Positions 9,396-23,009 of a DNA stretch of 64,000 nucleotides are shown piece after piece. The stretch spans positions 34,809,640 to 34,873,639 of the forward strand of contig NC_041016.1 of NCBI RefSeq assembly GCF_004193775.1. The letters are read 5' to 3'. How positions within the stretch are numbered: the first letter of the stretch is position 1; every line of letters starts with the position of its first letter. Under the pieces are notes generated by a model. The model worked only from the letters and a program-made list of their open reading frames with translations, searched no databases and was not told the origin of the DNA. The translations under genes were made by a program, and so were the position numbers. This DNA comes from Glycine soja (lineage: Eukaryota; Streptophyta; Magnoliopsida; Fabales; Fabaceae).

Positions 9396-12300
9396 GCGCT
9401 TTTCATGTGTTCTCCACCTTCGAGTTTTGAGCTATGCTTCATGATTGTCTAAGTCTGGACCCTCAAGCGCAATCCTCTATTCTCCACTTTTTTCGAAGCC
9501 CCATGAATGTCATTGCCTAGCGCTGTTCATGTTTCCTCCACCTTCGAGTTTGGAGCTATGCTTCATGATTGCCTAAGTGTGGACCCTCAAGTGCAATCCT
9601 TCATTCTCCACAATTTTCGGAGCCCCATGAATGTCATTCCCTAGCGTTGTTCATGTGTCCTCCACCTTCGAGTTTTGAGCTATGCTTCATGACTGCCTAA
9701 GTGTGGACCCTCAAGTGCAATCCTCCATTCTCCACTTTTTTCGGAGCCCCATGAATGTCATTGCCTAGCGTTGTTCATGTGTCCTCCACCTTCGAGTTTG
9801 GAGCTATGCTTCATGATTGCCTTAGTGTGGACCTTCAAGTGCAATCCTTCATTCTCCACTTTTTTCGAAGCCCCATGAATGTCATTGCCTAGCGCTGTTC
9901 ATGTTTCCTCCACCTTCGAGTTTGGAGCTATGCTTCATGATTGCCTAAGTGTGGACCCTCAAGTGCAATCCTTCATTCTCCACAATTTTCGGAGCCCCAT
10001 GAATGTCATTGCCTAGCACTGTTCATGTATCCTCCACCTTCGAGTCTGGAGCTATGCTTCATGATTGCCTAAGTGTGGACCTTCAAGTGCAATCCTCAAT
10101 TCTCCACTTTTATCGGAGCCCGATGAATGTCATTGCCTAGCGCTGTTCATGTGTCCTCCACCTTCGAGTTTGGAGCTATGCTTCATGCTTGCCCAAGTGT
10201 GGACCCTCAAGTGCAATCCTTCGTTCTCCACTTTTTTCGAAGCCCCATGAATGTCATTGCCTAGCGCTGTTCATGTTTCCTCCACCTTCGAGTTTGGAGC
10301 TATGCTTCATGATTGCCTAAGTGTGGACCCTCAAGTGCAATCCTTCATTCTCCACAATTTTTGGAGCCCCATGAATGTCATTGCCTAGCGCTGTTCATGT
10401 GTCCTCCACCTTCGAGTTTGGAGGTATGCTTCATGATTGCCTAAGCGTGGACCTTCAAGTGCAATCCTCCATTCTACACTTTTATCGGAGCCCCATGAAT
10501 GTCAATGCCTAGCGCTGTTCATGTGTCCTCCACCTTCGAGTTTGGAGCTATGCTTCATGCTTGCCTAAGTGTGGACCCTCAAGTGCAATCCTCTATTCTC
10601 CATTTTTTTCGAAGCCCCATGAATGTCATTGCCTAGCGCTGTTCATGTGTCCTCCACCTTCGAGTTTGGAGGTATGCTTCATGATTGCCTAAGCGTGGAC
10701 CTTCAAGTGCAATCCTCCATTCTACACTTTTATCGGAGCCCCATGAATGTCAATGCCTAGCGCTGTTCATGTGTCCTCCACCTTCGAGTTTGGAGCTATG
10801 CTTCATGCTTGCCCAAGTGTGGACCCTCAAGTGCAATCCTCTATTCTCCATTTTTTTCGAAGCCCCATGAATGTCATTGCCTAGCGCTGTTCATGTGTCC
10901 TCCACCCTCGAGTTTGGAACTATGCTTCGTGATTGCCTAAGTGTGGACACTCAAGTGCAATCCTCCATTCTCCACTTTTTTCGGAGCCCCATGAATGCCA
11001 TTGCCTAGCGCTTTTCATGTGTTCTCCACCTTCGAGTTTTGAGCTATGCTTCATGATTGTCTAAGTGTGGACCCTCAAGTGCAATCCTCTATTCTCCACT
11101 TTTTTCGAAGCCCCATGAATGTCATTGCCTAGCGCTGTTCATGTTTCCTCCACCTTCGAGTTTGGAGCTATGCTTCATGATTGCCTAAGTGTGGACCCTC
11201 AAGTGCAATCCTTCATTCTCCACAATTTTCGGAGCCCCATGAATGTCATTCCCTAGCGTTGTTCATGTGTCCTCCACCTTCGAGTTTTGAGCTATGCTTC
11301 ATGACTGCCTAAGTGTGGACCCTCAAGTGCAATCCTCCATTCTCCACTTTTTTCGGAGCCCCATGAATGTCATTGCCTAGCGTTGTTCATGTGTCCTCCA
11401 CCTTCGAGTTTGGAGCTATGCTTCATGATTGCCTTAGTGTGGACCTTCAAGTGCAATCCTTCATTCTCCACTTTTTTCGAAGCCCCATGAATGTCATTGC
11501 CTAGCGCTGTTCATGTTTCCTCCACCTTCGAGTTTGGAGCTATGCTTCATGATTGCCTAAGTATGGACCCTCAAGTGCAATCCTTCATTCTCCACAATTT
11601 TCGGAGCCCCATGAATGTCATTGCCTAGCACTGTTCATGTGTCCTCCACCTTCGAGTCTGGAGCTATGCTTCATGATTGCCTAAGTGTGGACCTTCAAGT
11701 GCAATCCTCCGTTCTCCACTTTTATCGGAGCCCGATGAATGTCAATGCCTAGCGCTGTTCATGTGTCCTCCACCTTCGAGTTTGGAGCTATGCTTCATGC
11801 TTGCCCAAGTGTGGACCCTCAAGTGCAATCCTCTATTCTCCATTTTTTTCGAAGCCCCATGAATGTCGTTGCCTAGCGCTGTTCATGTGTCCTCCACCCT
11901 CGAGTTTGGAACTATGCTTCGTGATTGCCTTAGTGTGGACACTCAAGTGCAATCCTCCATTCTCCACTTTTTTCGCAGCCCCATGAATGTCATTGCCTAG
12001 CGTTGTTCATGTGTCCTCCGCCTTCGAGTTGGGAGCTATGCTTCCTGATTGCCTAAGTGTGGACCTTCAAGTGCAATCCTTCGTTCTCCACTTTTTTCGA
12101 AGCCCCATGAATGTCATTGCCTAGCGCTGTTCATGTTTCCTCCACCTTCGAGTTTGGAGCTATGCTTCATGATTGCCTAAGTGTGGACCCTCAAGTGCAA
12201 TCCTTCATTCTCCACAATTTTCGGAGCCCCATGAATGTCATTGCCTAGCGCTGTTCATGTGTCCTCCACCTTCGAGTTTGGAGGTATGCTTCATGATTGC

Positions 12301-14851
12301 CTAAGCGTGGACCTTCAAGTGCAATCCTCCATTCTACACTTTTATCGGAGCCCCATGAATGTCAATGCCAAGCGCTGTTCATGTGTCCTCCACCTTCGAG
12401 TTTGGAGCTATGCTTCATGCTTGCCTAAGTGTGGACCCTCAAGTGCAATCCTCTATTCTCCATTTTTTTCGAAGCCCCATGAATGTCATTGCCTAGCGCT
12501 GTTCATGTGTCCTCCACCCTCGAGTTTGGAACTATGCTTCGTGATTGCCTAAGTGTGGACACTCAAGTGCAATCCTCCATTCTCCACTTTTTTCGGAGCC
12601 CCATGAATGCCATTGCCTAGCGCTTTTCATGTGTTCTCCACCTTCGAGTTTTGAGCTATGCTTCATGATTGTCTAAGTGTGGACCCTCAAGTGCAATCCT
12701 CTATTCTCCACTTTTTTCGAAGCCCCATGAATGTCATTGCCTAGCGCTGTTCATGTTTCCTCCACCTTCGAGTTTGGAGCTATGCTTCATGATTGCCTAA
12801 GTGTGGACCCTCAAGTGCAATCCTTCATTCTCCACAATTTTCGGAGCCCCATGAATGTCATTGCCTAGCGCTGTTCATGTGTCCTCCACCTTCGAGTTTG
12901 GAGGTATGCTTCATGATTGCCTAAGCGTGGACCTTCAAGTGCAATCCTCCATTCTACACTTTTATCGGAGCCCCATGAATGTCAATGCCTAGCGCTGTTC
13001 ATGTGTCCTCCACCTTCGAGTTTGGAGCTATGCTTCATGCTTGCCTAAGTGTGGACCCTCAAGTGCAATCCTCTATTCTCCATTTTTTTCGAAGCCCCAT
13101 GAATGTCATTGCCTAGCGCTGTTCATGTGTCCTCCACCCTCGAGTTTGGAACTATGCTTCGTGATTGCCTAAGTGTGGACACTCAAGTGCAATCCTCCAT
13201 TCTCCACTTTTTTCGGAGCCCCATGAATGCCATTGCCTAGCGCTTTTCATGTGTTCTCCACCTTCGAGTTTTGAGCTATGCTTCATGATTGTCTAAGTGT
13301 GGACCCTCAAGTGCAATCCTCTATTCTCCACTTTTTTCGAAGCCCCATGAATGTCATTGCCTAGCGCTGTTCATGTTTCCTCCACCTTCGAGTTTGGAGC
13401 TATGCTTCATGATTGCCTAAGTGTGGACCCTCAAGTGCAATCCTTCATTCTCCACAATTTTCGGAGCCCCATGAATGTCATTCCCTAGCGTTGTTCATGT
13501 GTCCTCCACCTTCGAGTTTTGAGCTATGCTTCATGACTGCCTAAGTGTGGACCCTCAAGTGCAATCCACCATTCTCCACTTTTTTCGGAGCCCCATGAAT
13601 GTCATTGCCTAGCGTTGTTCATGTGTCCTCCACCTTCGAGTTTGGAGCTATGCTTCATGATTGCCTTAGTGTGGACCTTCAAGTGCAATCCTTCATTCTC
13701 CACTTTTTTCGAAGCCCCATGAATGTCATTGCCTAGCGCTGTTCATGTTTCCTCCACCTTCGAGTTTGGAGCTATGCTTCATGATTGCCTAAGTATGGAC
13801 CCTCAAGTGCAATCCTTCATTCTCCACAATTTTCGGAGCCCAAGAATGTCATTGCCTAGCACTGTTCATGTGTCCTCCACCTTCGAGTCTGGAGCTATGC
13901 TTCATGATTGCCTAAGTGTGGACCTTCAAGTGCAATCCTCCGTTCTCCACTTTTATCGGAGCCCGATGAATGTCAATGCCTAGCGCTGTTCATGTGTCCT
14001 CCACCTTCGAGTTTGGAGCTATGCTTCATGCTTGCCCAAGTGTGGACCCTCAAGTGCAATCCTCTATTCTCCATTTTTTTCGAAGCCCCATGAATGTCGT
14101 TGCCTAGCGCTGTTCATGTGTCCTCCACCCTCGAGTTTGGAACTATGCTTCGTGATTGCCTTAGTGTGGACCCTCAAGTGCAATCCTCCATTCTCCACTT
14201 TTTTCGAAGCCCCATGAATGTCATTGCCTAGCTTTGTTCATGTGTCCTCCGCCTTCGAGTTTGGAGCTATGCTTCATGATTGCCTAAGTGTGGACCTTCA
14301 AGTGCAATCCTTCGTTCTCCACTTTTTTCGAAGCCCCATGAATGTCATTGCCTAGCGCTGTTCATGTTTCCTCCACCTTCGAGTTTGGAGCTATGCTTCA
14401 TGATTGCCTAAGTGTGGACCCTCAAGTGCAATCCTTCATTCTCCACAATTTTCGGAGCCCCATGAATGTCATTTCCTAGCGCTGTTCATGTGTCCTCCAC
14501 CTTCGAGTTTGGAGGTATGCTTCATGATTGCCTAAGCGTGGACCTTCAAGTGCAATCCTCCATTCTACACTTTTATCGGAGCCCCATGAATGTCAATGCC
14601 AAGCGCTGTTCATGTGTCCTCCACCTTCGAGTTTGGAGCTATGCTTCATGCTTGCCTAAGTGTGGACCCTCAAGTGCAATCCTCTATTCTCCATTTTTTT
14701 CGAAGCCCCATGAATGTCATTGCCTAGCGCTGTTCATGTGTCCTCCACCCTCGAGTTTGGAACTATGCTTCGTGATTGCCTAAGTGTGGACACTCAAGTG
14801 CAATCCTCCATTCTCCACTTTTTTCGGAGCCCCATGAATGCCATTGCCTAG
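9396..14851 (+). repeat. Higher-order repeat domain, 13-mer (1612 bp) and 5-mer (620 bp) units
   Basis: A marked variant monomer (GCGCTTTTCATGTGTTCTCC) recurs at about 8032, 9396, 11008, 12620, 13240 and 14851. The steps are 1364, 1612, 1612, 620 and 1611 bp, that is 11, 13, 13, 5 and 13 monomers, with 1 bp lost near 13842. A second marker (CATTCCCTAGCGTTG) gives steps of 1612 and 2232 bp (13 and 18 monomers). Blocks of monomers, not single monomers, were therefore copied. Confidence 0.85.
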
Positions 14852-15789
14852 CGCTTTTCATGTGTTCTCCACCTTCGAGTTTTGAGCTATGCTTCATGAT
14901 TGTCTAAGTGTGGACCCTCAAGTGCAATCCTCTATTCTCCACTTTTTTCGAAGCCCCATGAATGTCATTGCCTAGCGCTGTTCATGTTTCCTCCACCTTC
15001 GAGTTTGGAGCTATGCTTCATGATTGCCTAAGTGTGGACCCTCAAGTGCAATCCTTCATTCTCCACAATTTTCGGAGCCCCATGAATGTCATTGCCTAGC
15101 GCTGTTCATGTGTCCTCCACCTTCGAGTTTGGAGGTATGCTTCATGATTGCCTAAGCGTGGACCTTCAAGTGCAATCCTCCATTCTACACTTTTATCGGA
15201 GCCCCATGAATGTCAATGCCTAGCGCTGTTCATGTGTCCTCCACCTTCGAGTTTGGAGCTATGCTTCATGCTTGCCTAAGTGTGGACCCTCAAGTGCAAT
15301 CCTCTATTCTCCATTTTTTTCGAAGCCCCATGAATGTCATTGCCTAGCGTTGTTCATGTGTCCTCCACCTTCGAGTTTTGAGCTATGCTTCATGACTGCC
15401 TAAGTGTGGACCCTCAAGTGCAATCCTCCATTCTCCACTTTTTTCGGAGCCCCATGAATGTCATTGCCTAGCGTTGTTCATGTGTCCTCCGCCTTCGAGT
15501 TTGGAGCTATGCTTCCTGATTGCCTAAGTGTGGACCTTCAAGTGCAATCCTCTATTCTCCATTTTTTTCGAAGCCCCATGAATGTCATTGCCTAGCGCTG
15601 TTCATGTGTCCTCCACCTTCGAGTTTTGAGCTATGCTTCATGACTGCCTAAGTGTGGACCCTCAAGTGCAATCCTCCATTCTCCACTTTTTTCGGAGCCC
15701 CATGAATGTCATTGCCTAGCGTTGTTCATGTGTCCTCCACCTTCGAGTGTGGAGCTATGCTTCATGATTGCCTTAGTGTGGACCTTCAA

Positions 15790-17100
15790 GTGCAATCCTT
15801 CATTCTCCACTTTTTTTCGAAGCCCCATGAATGTCATTGCCTAGCGCTGTTCATGTTTCCTCCACCTTCCGAGTTTGGGCTATGCTTCATGATTGCCTCA
15901 GTGTGGACCCTCAAGTGCAATCCTTCATTCCTCCACAATTTTCGGAGCCCCAATGAATGTCATTGCCTAGCACTGTTCATGTGTCCTCCCTTCGAGTCTG
16001 GAGCTATGCTTCATGATTGCCTAAGTATGGGACCTTCAAGTGCAATCCTCCATTCTCCACTTTTATCGAGCCCGATGAATGTCCAATGTCTAGGCGCTGT
16101 TCATGGATGTCCATCAAAACTACGGCATGCGGTAGGTTATGGGAGTTGGCATCCGAGAGGGTCAGTGTCTCTAGCAGCCAAGTGTAGGAGCTCGAGTGAG
16201 GGATCCTAAGTGGTCTCCAGTAATTTTTCTGAAGCCCATTGATGTATTCCAGGCGTGTTCATGCTGATCGGTTACCGAGCTTGGATATGCCGGTGATTGG
16301 CAAGACCCCATGGAAGAAGGAGGTTCATGGATGAGGGAGAAAGCTCGTACCATTAGGTGAACTCCATTCTGCCGTGGCGAGGAAGCAAGCCAAGGGACCC
16401 CACCTTCGAGTTTGGAGCTATGCTTCATGCTTGCCAAGTGTGGACCCAAGTGCAATCCCTATTCTCCATTTTTTCGGAAGACCCCATGAATGTAATTGCC
16501 TAGCCTGGTCAGGTGTCCTCCACCCCGGAGTTTGGAACTATGCTCGTGATTGCCTAAGGACACCAAGTGTCCTCCACTAGTCGGAAGAGCCATGTAGGTG
16601 CTGGTACTGAGTTGGGGGGGTGCACCCCAATGCATCTAGAGCGCGCATGAAGTGGAAGATTGCTAGCGGATGTTTGCCACCCGAGTAGGAGCACGATTGC
16701 GTGTCGCGACCCAGGTCAAGCAATCCGTCAGCCCACAAGCGCGTGCCAGGAGAGTTCATTGCTACATGTTCAGTTTCCTTCGATTGAGCCATGAGTGTGG
16801 CACGCATTTCAGCGTGCATCCTCGTGTCCTCCACCTTGGTGTGCGGAAGCGCTCCATGATCTGTCATTGCATTAGCGCTGTTCAGTGTGTCGCTCCACCT
16901 TCAGAGTTGGACTAATGCTTCCATCATGGCCCTAAGTGTTGGGAGCCTCCAAGTAGCATATTCCGTTCATTGTCCAGCAATGCTTTCGAGAGTCCCCCCT
17001 AGGAGTCATTGCCTAGAGCTATGCTCATGGTATGTGCCTGGACCACTCAAGTGTGCGATGTTTTCTAAAGGATGAACATTGAGCACTGTTCATGTGCCTC
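15790..17100 (+). repeat. Disrupted, scrambled part of the satellite
   Basis: From about 15800 the units gain many 1-2 bp indels. Between 16110 and 17090 only scattered satellite words remain (about 16400-16560 and 16870-16940) among sequence I do not recognise. Regular 124-bp spacing returns after 17100. This could be old decay, a foreign insertion or poor consensus quality. Confidence 0.6.
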
Positions 17101-19543
17101 CACCTCGTCTGGAGCTATGCTCATGATTGCCTAGTATGGACCTTCAAGTGCAATCCTCCATTCTCCACTTTTATCGGAGCCCGATGAATGTCAATGTCTA
17201 GCGCTGTTCATGTTCCTCCACCTTCGAGTTGGAGCTATGCTTCATGCTTGCCCAAGTGTGGACCCTCAAGTGCAATCCTCTATTCTCCATTTTTTTCGAA
17301 GCCCATGAATGTCATTGCCTAGCGCTGTTCATGTGTCCTCCCCTCGAGTTTGGAACTATGCTTCGTGATTGCCTTAGTGTGGACACTCAAGTGCAATCCT
17401 CCATCCTCCACTTTTTTCGGAGCCCCATGAATGTCATTGCCTAGCGTTGTTCATGTGTCCTCCGCCTTCGAGTTTGGAGCTATGCTTCCTGATTGCCTAA
17501 GTGTGGACCTTCAAGTGCAATCCTTCGTTCTCCACTTTTTTCGAAGCCCCATGAATGTCATTGCCTAGCGCTGTTCATGTTTCCTCCACCTTCGAGTTTG
17601 GATCTATGCTTCATGATTGCCTAAGTGTGGACCCTCAAGTGCAATCCTTCATTCTCCACAATTTTCGAAGCCCCATGAATGTCATTGCCTAGCGCTATTC
17701 ATGTGTCCTCCACCTTCGAGTTTGGAGGTATGCTTCATGATTGCCTAAGCGTGGACCTTCAAGTGCAATCCTCCATTCTACACTTTTATCGGAGCCCCAT
17801 GAATGTCAATGCCTAGCGCTGTTCATGTGTCCTCCACCTTCGAGTTTGGAGCTATGCTTCATGCTTGCCTAAGTGTGGACCCTCAAGTGCAATCCTCTAT
17901 TCTCCATTTTTTTCGAAGCCCCATGAATGTCATTCCCTAGCGTTGTTCATGTGTCCTCCGCCTTCGAGTTTGGAGCTATGCTTCATGATTGCCTAAGTGG
18001 GGACCCTCAAGTGCAATCCTTCGTTCTCCACTTTTTTCGAAGCCCCATGAATGTCATTGCCTACCGCTGTTCATGTTTCCTCCACCTTCGAGTTTGGAGC
18101 TATGCTTCATGTTTGCCTAAGTGTGGACCTTCAAGTGCAATCCTCCATTCTCCGCTTTTATCGGAGCCCCATGAATGTCAATGCCTAGCGCTGTTCATGT
18201 GTCCTCCAGCTTCGAGTTTGGAGCTATGCTTCATGCTTGCCTAAGTGTGGACCCTCAAGTGCAATCCTCTATTCTCCACTTTTTTCGAAGCCCCATGAAT
18301 GTCATTGCCTAGCGCTGTTTATGGGTCCTCCACCCTCGAGTTTCGAGCTTTGCTTCATGATTGCTTAAGTGTGGACCCTCAAGTGCAATCCTTCATTCTC
18401 CACAACTTTCGGAGCCCCATGAATGTCATTACCTAGCGCTGCTCATGTGTCCTCCTACCTTCGAGTTTTGGAGCTATGCTTCATGATTGCCTAAGTGTGG
18501 ACCCTCAAGTGCAATCCTTCATTCTCCACTTTTTTCGGAGCCCATGATTGTCATTGCCTAGCGCTGTTCATGTTTCCTCCACCTTCGAGTTTGGAGCTAT
18601 GGCTTCATGATTGCCTAAGTGTGGACCCTCAAACTGGCAATCCTTCATTCTCCCCTTTTTTCGAAGCCCCATGAATTCATGCTATGTCCTAGCGCTGTTC
18701 ATGTTTCCTCACCTTCGAGTTTGGAGCTATGCTTCCTGATTGCCTAAGTGTGGACCTTCAAGTGCAATCCTTCGTTTCTCAATATTTTTCGAAGCCCCAT
18801 GAATGTCATTGCCTAGCGCTGTTCATGTTTCCTCCACCTTCAAAGTTTGGAAGCTATGCGTCATGATTGCCTAAGTGTGGACCTTCAAAGTGAATCCTCC
18901 ATTCTCCATTTTTTTCGGAGCCCCATGAATGTCATTGCCTAGCGTTTTTTCATGTGTCCTCCACCTTCGAGTTTGGAGCTATGCTTCATGATTGCCTATG
19001 TGTGGACCTTTCAAGTGCAATCCTTCATTCTCACACTTTTTCGAAGCCCATGAATGTAATTGCCTAGCGCTGTTCATGTTTCCTCCATTGGAGTTTGGAG
19101 CTATGCTTCATGATTTCCTAAGTGTGGACCCTCAAGAGCAATCCTTCATTCTCCACAATTTTCAGAGCCCCATGAATGTCATTTCCTAGCGCTGTTCATG
19201 TGTCGTCCACCTTCGAGTTTGGAGCTATGCTTCATGATTTCCTAAGTGTGGACCTTCAAGTGTAATCCTCCATTCCCCATTTTTTTCGGAGCCCCATGAA
19301 TGTCATTGCCTAGCGTTATTCATGTGTCCTCCACCTTCGAGTTTGGAGCTATGCTTCATGATTGCCTAAGTGTGGACCCTCAAGTGCAATCCTTCATTCT
19401 CCCCCTTTTTCGAAGCCCCATGAATTTCATTGCCTAGCGCTGTTCATGTTTCCTACACCTTCGAGTTTGGAGCTATGCTTCCTGATTGCCTAAGTGTGGA
19501 CCTTCAAGTGCAATCCTCTTATTCTGCACATATTTTCGATTGT

Positions 19544-19643
19544 NNNNNNNNNNNNNNNNNNNNNNNNNNNNNNNNNNNNNNNNNNNNNNNNNNNNNNNNN
19601 NNNNNNNNNNNNNNNNNNNNNNNNNNNNNNNNNNNNNNNNNNN
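19544..19643. other. Assembly gap of exactly 100 N
   Basis: One hundred Ns stand within the satellite. The sequence right after the gap (from 19644) repeats, apparently base for base, the sequence from 19107 to about 19397, so the two contig ends may overlap. Confidence 0.97.
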
Positions 19644-22600
19644 TTCATGATTTCCTAAGTGTGGACCCTCAAGAGCAATCCTTCATTCTCCACAATTTTC
19701 AGAGCCCCATGAATGTCATTTCCTAGCGCTGTTCATGTGTCGTCCACCTTCGAGTTTGGAGCTATGCTTCATGATTTCCTAAGTGTGGACCTTCAAGTGT
19801 AATCCTCCATTCCCCATTTTTTTCGGAGCCCCATGAATGTCATTGCCTAGCGTTATTCATGTGTCCTCCACCTTCGAGTTTGGAGCTATGCTTCATGATT
19901 GCCTAAGTGTGGACCCTCAAGTGCAATCCTTCATTCTCACCACTTTTTTCGGAGCCCCATGAATGTTCATTGCCTAGCGCCTGTTCATGTTTTCTCCACC
20001 TTCGAGTTTGGTTTAGTTATGCTTCATGATTGGCTAAGTGTGGACCTTCAAGTGCAATCCTCCATTCTCCACTTTTTCGGAAGCCCATGAATGTCATTGC
20101 CTAGCACTGTTCATGTGTGCTCCACCTTCGAGTTTGGAGCTATGCTTCATGATTGCCTAATTGTGGACCTTCAAGTGCAATCCTCCATTCTCCACTTTTT
20201 TAGGAGCCCCATGAATGTCATTGCCTAGCGCTGTTCATGTGTCCTCCACCTTCGAGTTTGGAGCTATGCTTCATGCTTGCCTAATGTGGACCCTCAAGTG
20301 CAATCCTCTATCTCCATTTTTTCGGAGCCCCATGAATGTCATTGCCTAGCGTTGTTCATGTGTCCTCCACCTTCGAGTTTGGAGCTATGCTTCATGATTG
20401 CCTAAGTGTGGACCCTCAAGTGCAATCCTCCATTCTCCATTTTTCGGAGCCCCATGAATGTCATTGCCTAGCGTTGTTCATGTGTCCTCCACCTTCGAGT
20501 TTGGAGCTATGCTTCATGATTGCCTAAGTGTGGACCTCAAGTGCAATCCTCCATTCTCCACTTTTTTCGGAGCCCCATGAATGTCATTGCCTAGCGCTGT
20601 TCATGTGTCCTCCACCTTCGAGTTTGGAGCTATGCTTCATGATTGCCTAAGTGTGGACCTTCAAGTGCAATCCTCCATTCTCCACTATTTTCGCAGCCCC
20701 ATGAATGTCATGCCTAGCGTGTTCATGTGTCCTCCACCTTCGAGTTTGGAGCTATGCTTCATGATTGCCTAAGTGTGGACCCTCAAGTGCAATCCTTCAT
20801 TCTCCAATTTTTTCGGAGCCCCATGAATGTCATTGCCTAGCGCTGTTCATGTGTCCTCCACCTTCGAGTTTGGAGCTATGCTTCATGATTGCCTAAGTGT
20901 GGACCCTCAAGTGCAATCCTCCATTCTACACTTTTTTTCGGAGCCCCATGATTGTCATTGCCTAGCGTTGTTCATGTGTCCTCCACCTTCGAGTTTTGAG
21001 CTATGCTTCATGATTGCCTAAGTGTGGACCCTCAAGTGCAATCCTTCATTCTCCACAACTTTTGGAGCCCCATGAATGTCATTTCCTAGAGCTGCTCATG
21101 TGTCCTCCACCTTCGAGTTTGGAGCTATGCTTCATGATTGCCTAAGTGTGGACCCTCAAGTGCAATCCTTCATTCTCCACTTTTTTCGGAGCCCCATGAT
21201 TGTCATTGCCTAGCGCTGTTTATGTTTCCTCCACCTTCGAGTTTGGAGCTATGCTTCATGATTGCCTAAGTGTGGACCCTCAACTGCAATCCTTCATTCT
21301 CCCCTTTTTTCGAAGCCCCATGAATGTCATTGCCTGGCACTGTTCATGTTTCCTCTACCTTCGAGTTTGGAGCTATGCTTCATGATTGCCGAAGTGTGGA
21401 CCTTCAAGTGCAATCCTTCATTCTCCACTTTTTTCGGAGCCCCATGAATGTCATTGCCTAGCGCTGTTCATGTGTCCTCCACCTTCGAGTTTGGAGCTAT
21501 GCTTCATGATTGCCTAAGTGTGGACCCTCAAGTGCAATCCATCATTCTCCACAATTTTCGGAACCCCATGAATGTCATTGCCTAGCGCTGTTCATGTGTC
21601 CTCCACCTTCAAGTTTGGAGCTATGCTTCATGATTGCCTAAGTGTGGACCCTCAAGTGCAATCCTTCATTCTCCACAACTTTCGGAGCCCCATGAATGTC
21701 ATTTCCTAGCGCTGCTCATGTGTCCTCCACCTTCGAGTTTGGAGCTATGCTTCATGATTGCCTAAGTGTGGACCCTCAAGTGCAATCCTTCATTCTCCAC
21801 TTTTTTCGGAGCCCCATGATTGTCATTGCCTAGCGCTGTTCATGTGTCCTCCACCTTCGAGTTTGTAGTTATGCTTCATGATTGGCTAAGTGTGGACCTT
21901 CAAGTGCAATCCTCCATTCTCCACTTTTTTCGGAGCCCCATGAATGTCATTGCCTAGCACTGTTCATGTGTCCTCCACCTTCGAGTTTGGAGCTATGCTT
22001 CATGATTGCCTAATTGTGGACCTTCAAGTGCAATCCTCCATTCTCCACTTTTTTAGGAGCCCCATGAATGTCATTGCCTAGCGCAGTTCATGTGTCCTCC
22101 ACCTTCGAGTTTGGAGCTATGCTTCATGCTTGCCTAATTGTGGACCCTCAAGTGCAATCCTCTATTCTCCATTTTTTTCGGAGCCCCATGAATGTCATTG
22201 CCTAGCGTTGTTCCTGTGTCCTCCACCTTCGAGTTTGGAGCTATGCTTCATGACTGCCTAATTGTGGACCCTCAAGTGCAATCCTCCATTCTCCATTTTT
22301 TTCGGAGTCCCATGAATGTCATTGCCTAGCGTTGTTCATGTGTCCTCCACCTTTGAGTTTGGAGCTATGCTTCATGATTGCCTAAGTGCGGACACTCAAG
22401 TGCAATCCTCCATTCTCCACTTTTTTCGGAGCCCCATGAATGTCATTGCCTAGCGCTGTTCATGTGTCCTCCACCTTCGAGTTTGGAGCTATGCTTCATG
22501 ATTGCCTAAGTGTGGACCTTCAAGTGCAATCCTCCATTCTCCACTATTTTCGCAGCCCCATGAATGTCAATGCCTAGCGTTGTTCATGTGTCCTCCACCT

Positions 22601-23009
22601 TCGAGTTTGGAGCTATGCTTCATGATTGCCTAAGTGTGGGCCCTCAAGTGCAATCCTTCATTCTCCAATTTTTTCGGAGCCCCATGAATGTCATTGCCTA
22701 GCGCTGTTCATGTGTCCTCCACCTTCGAGTTTGGAGCTATGCTTCATGATTGCCTAAGTGTGGACCCTCAAGTGCAATCCTCCATTCTACACTTTTTTTC
22801 GGAGCCCCATGATTGTCATTGCCTAGCGTTGTTCATGTGTCCTCCACCTTCGAGTTTGGAGCTATGCTTCATGATTGCCTAAGTGTGGACCCTCAAGTGC
22901 AATCCTTTATTCTCCACTTTTTTCGGAGCCCCATGAATGTCATTGTCTAACGCTGTTCATGTGTCCTCCACCTTCGAGTTTGGATTTATGCTTCATGATT
23001 GCCTATGTG

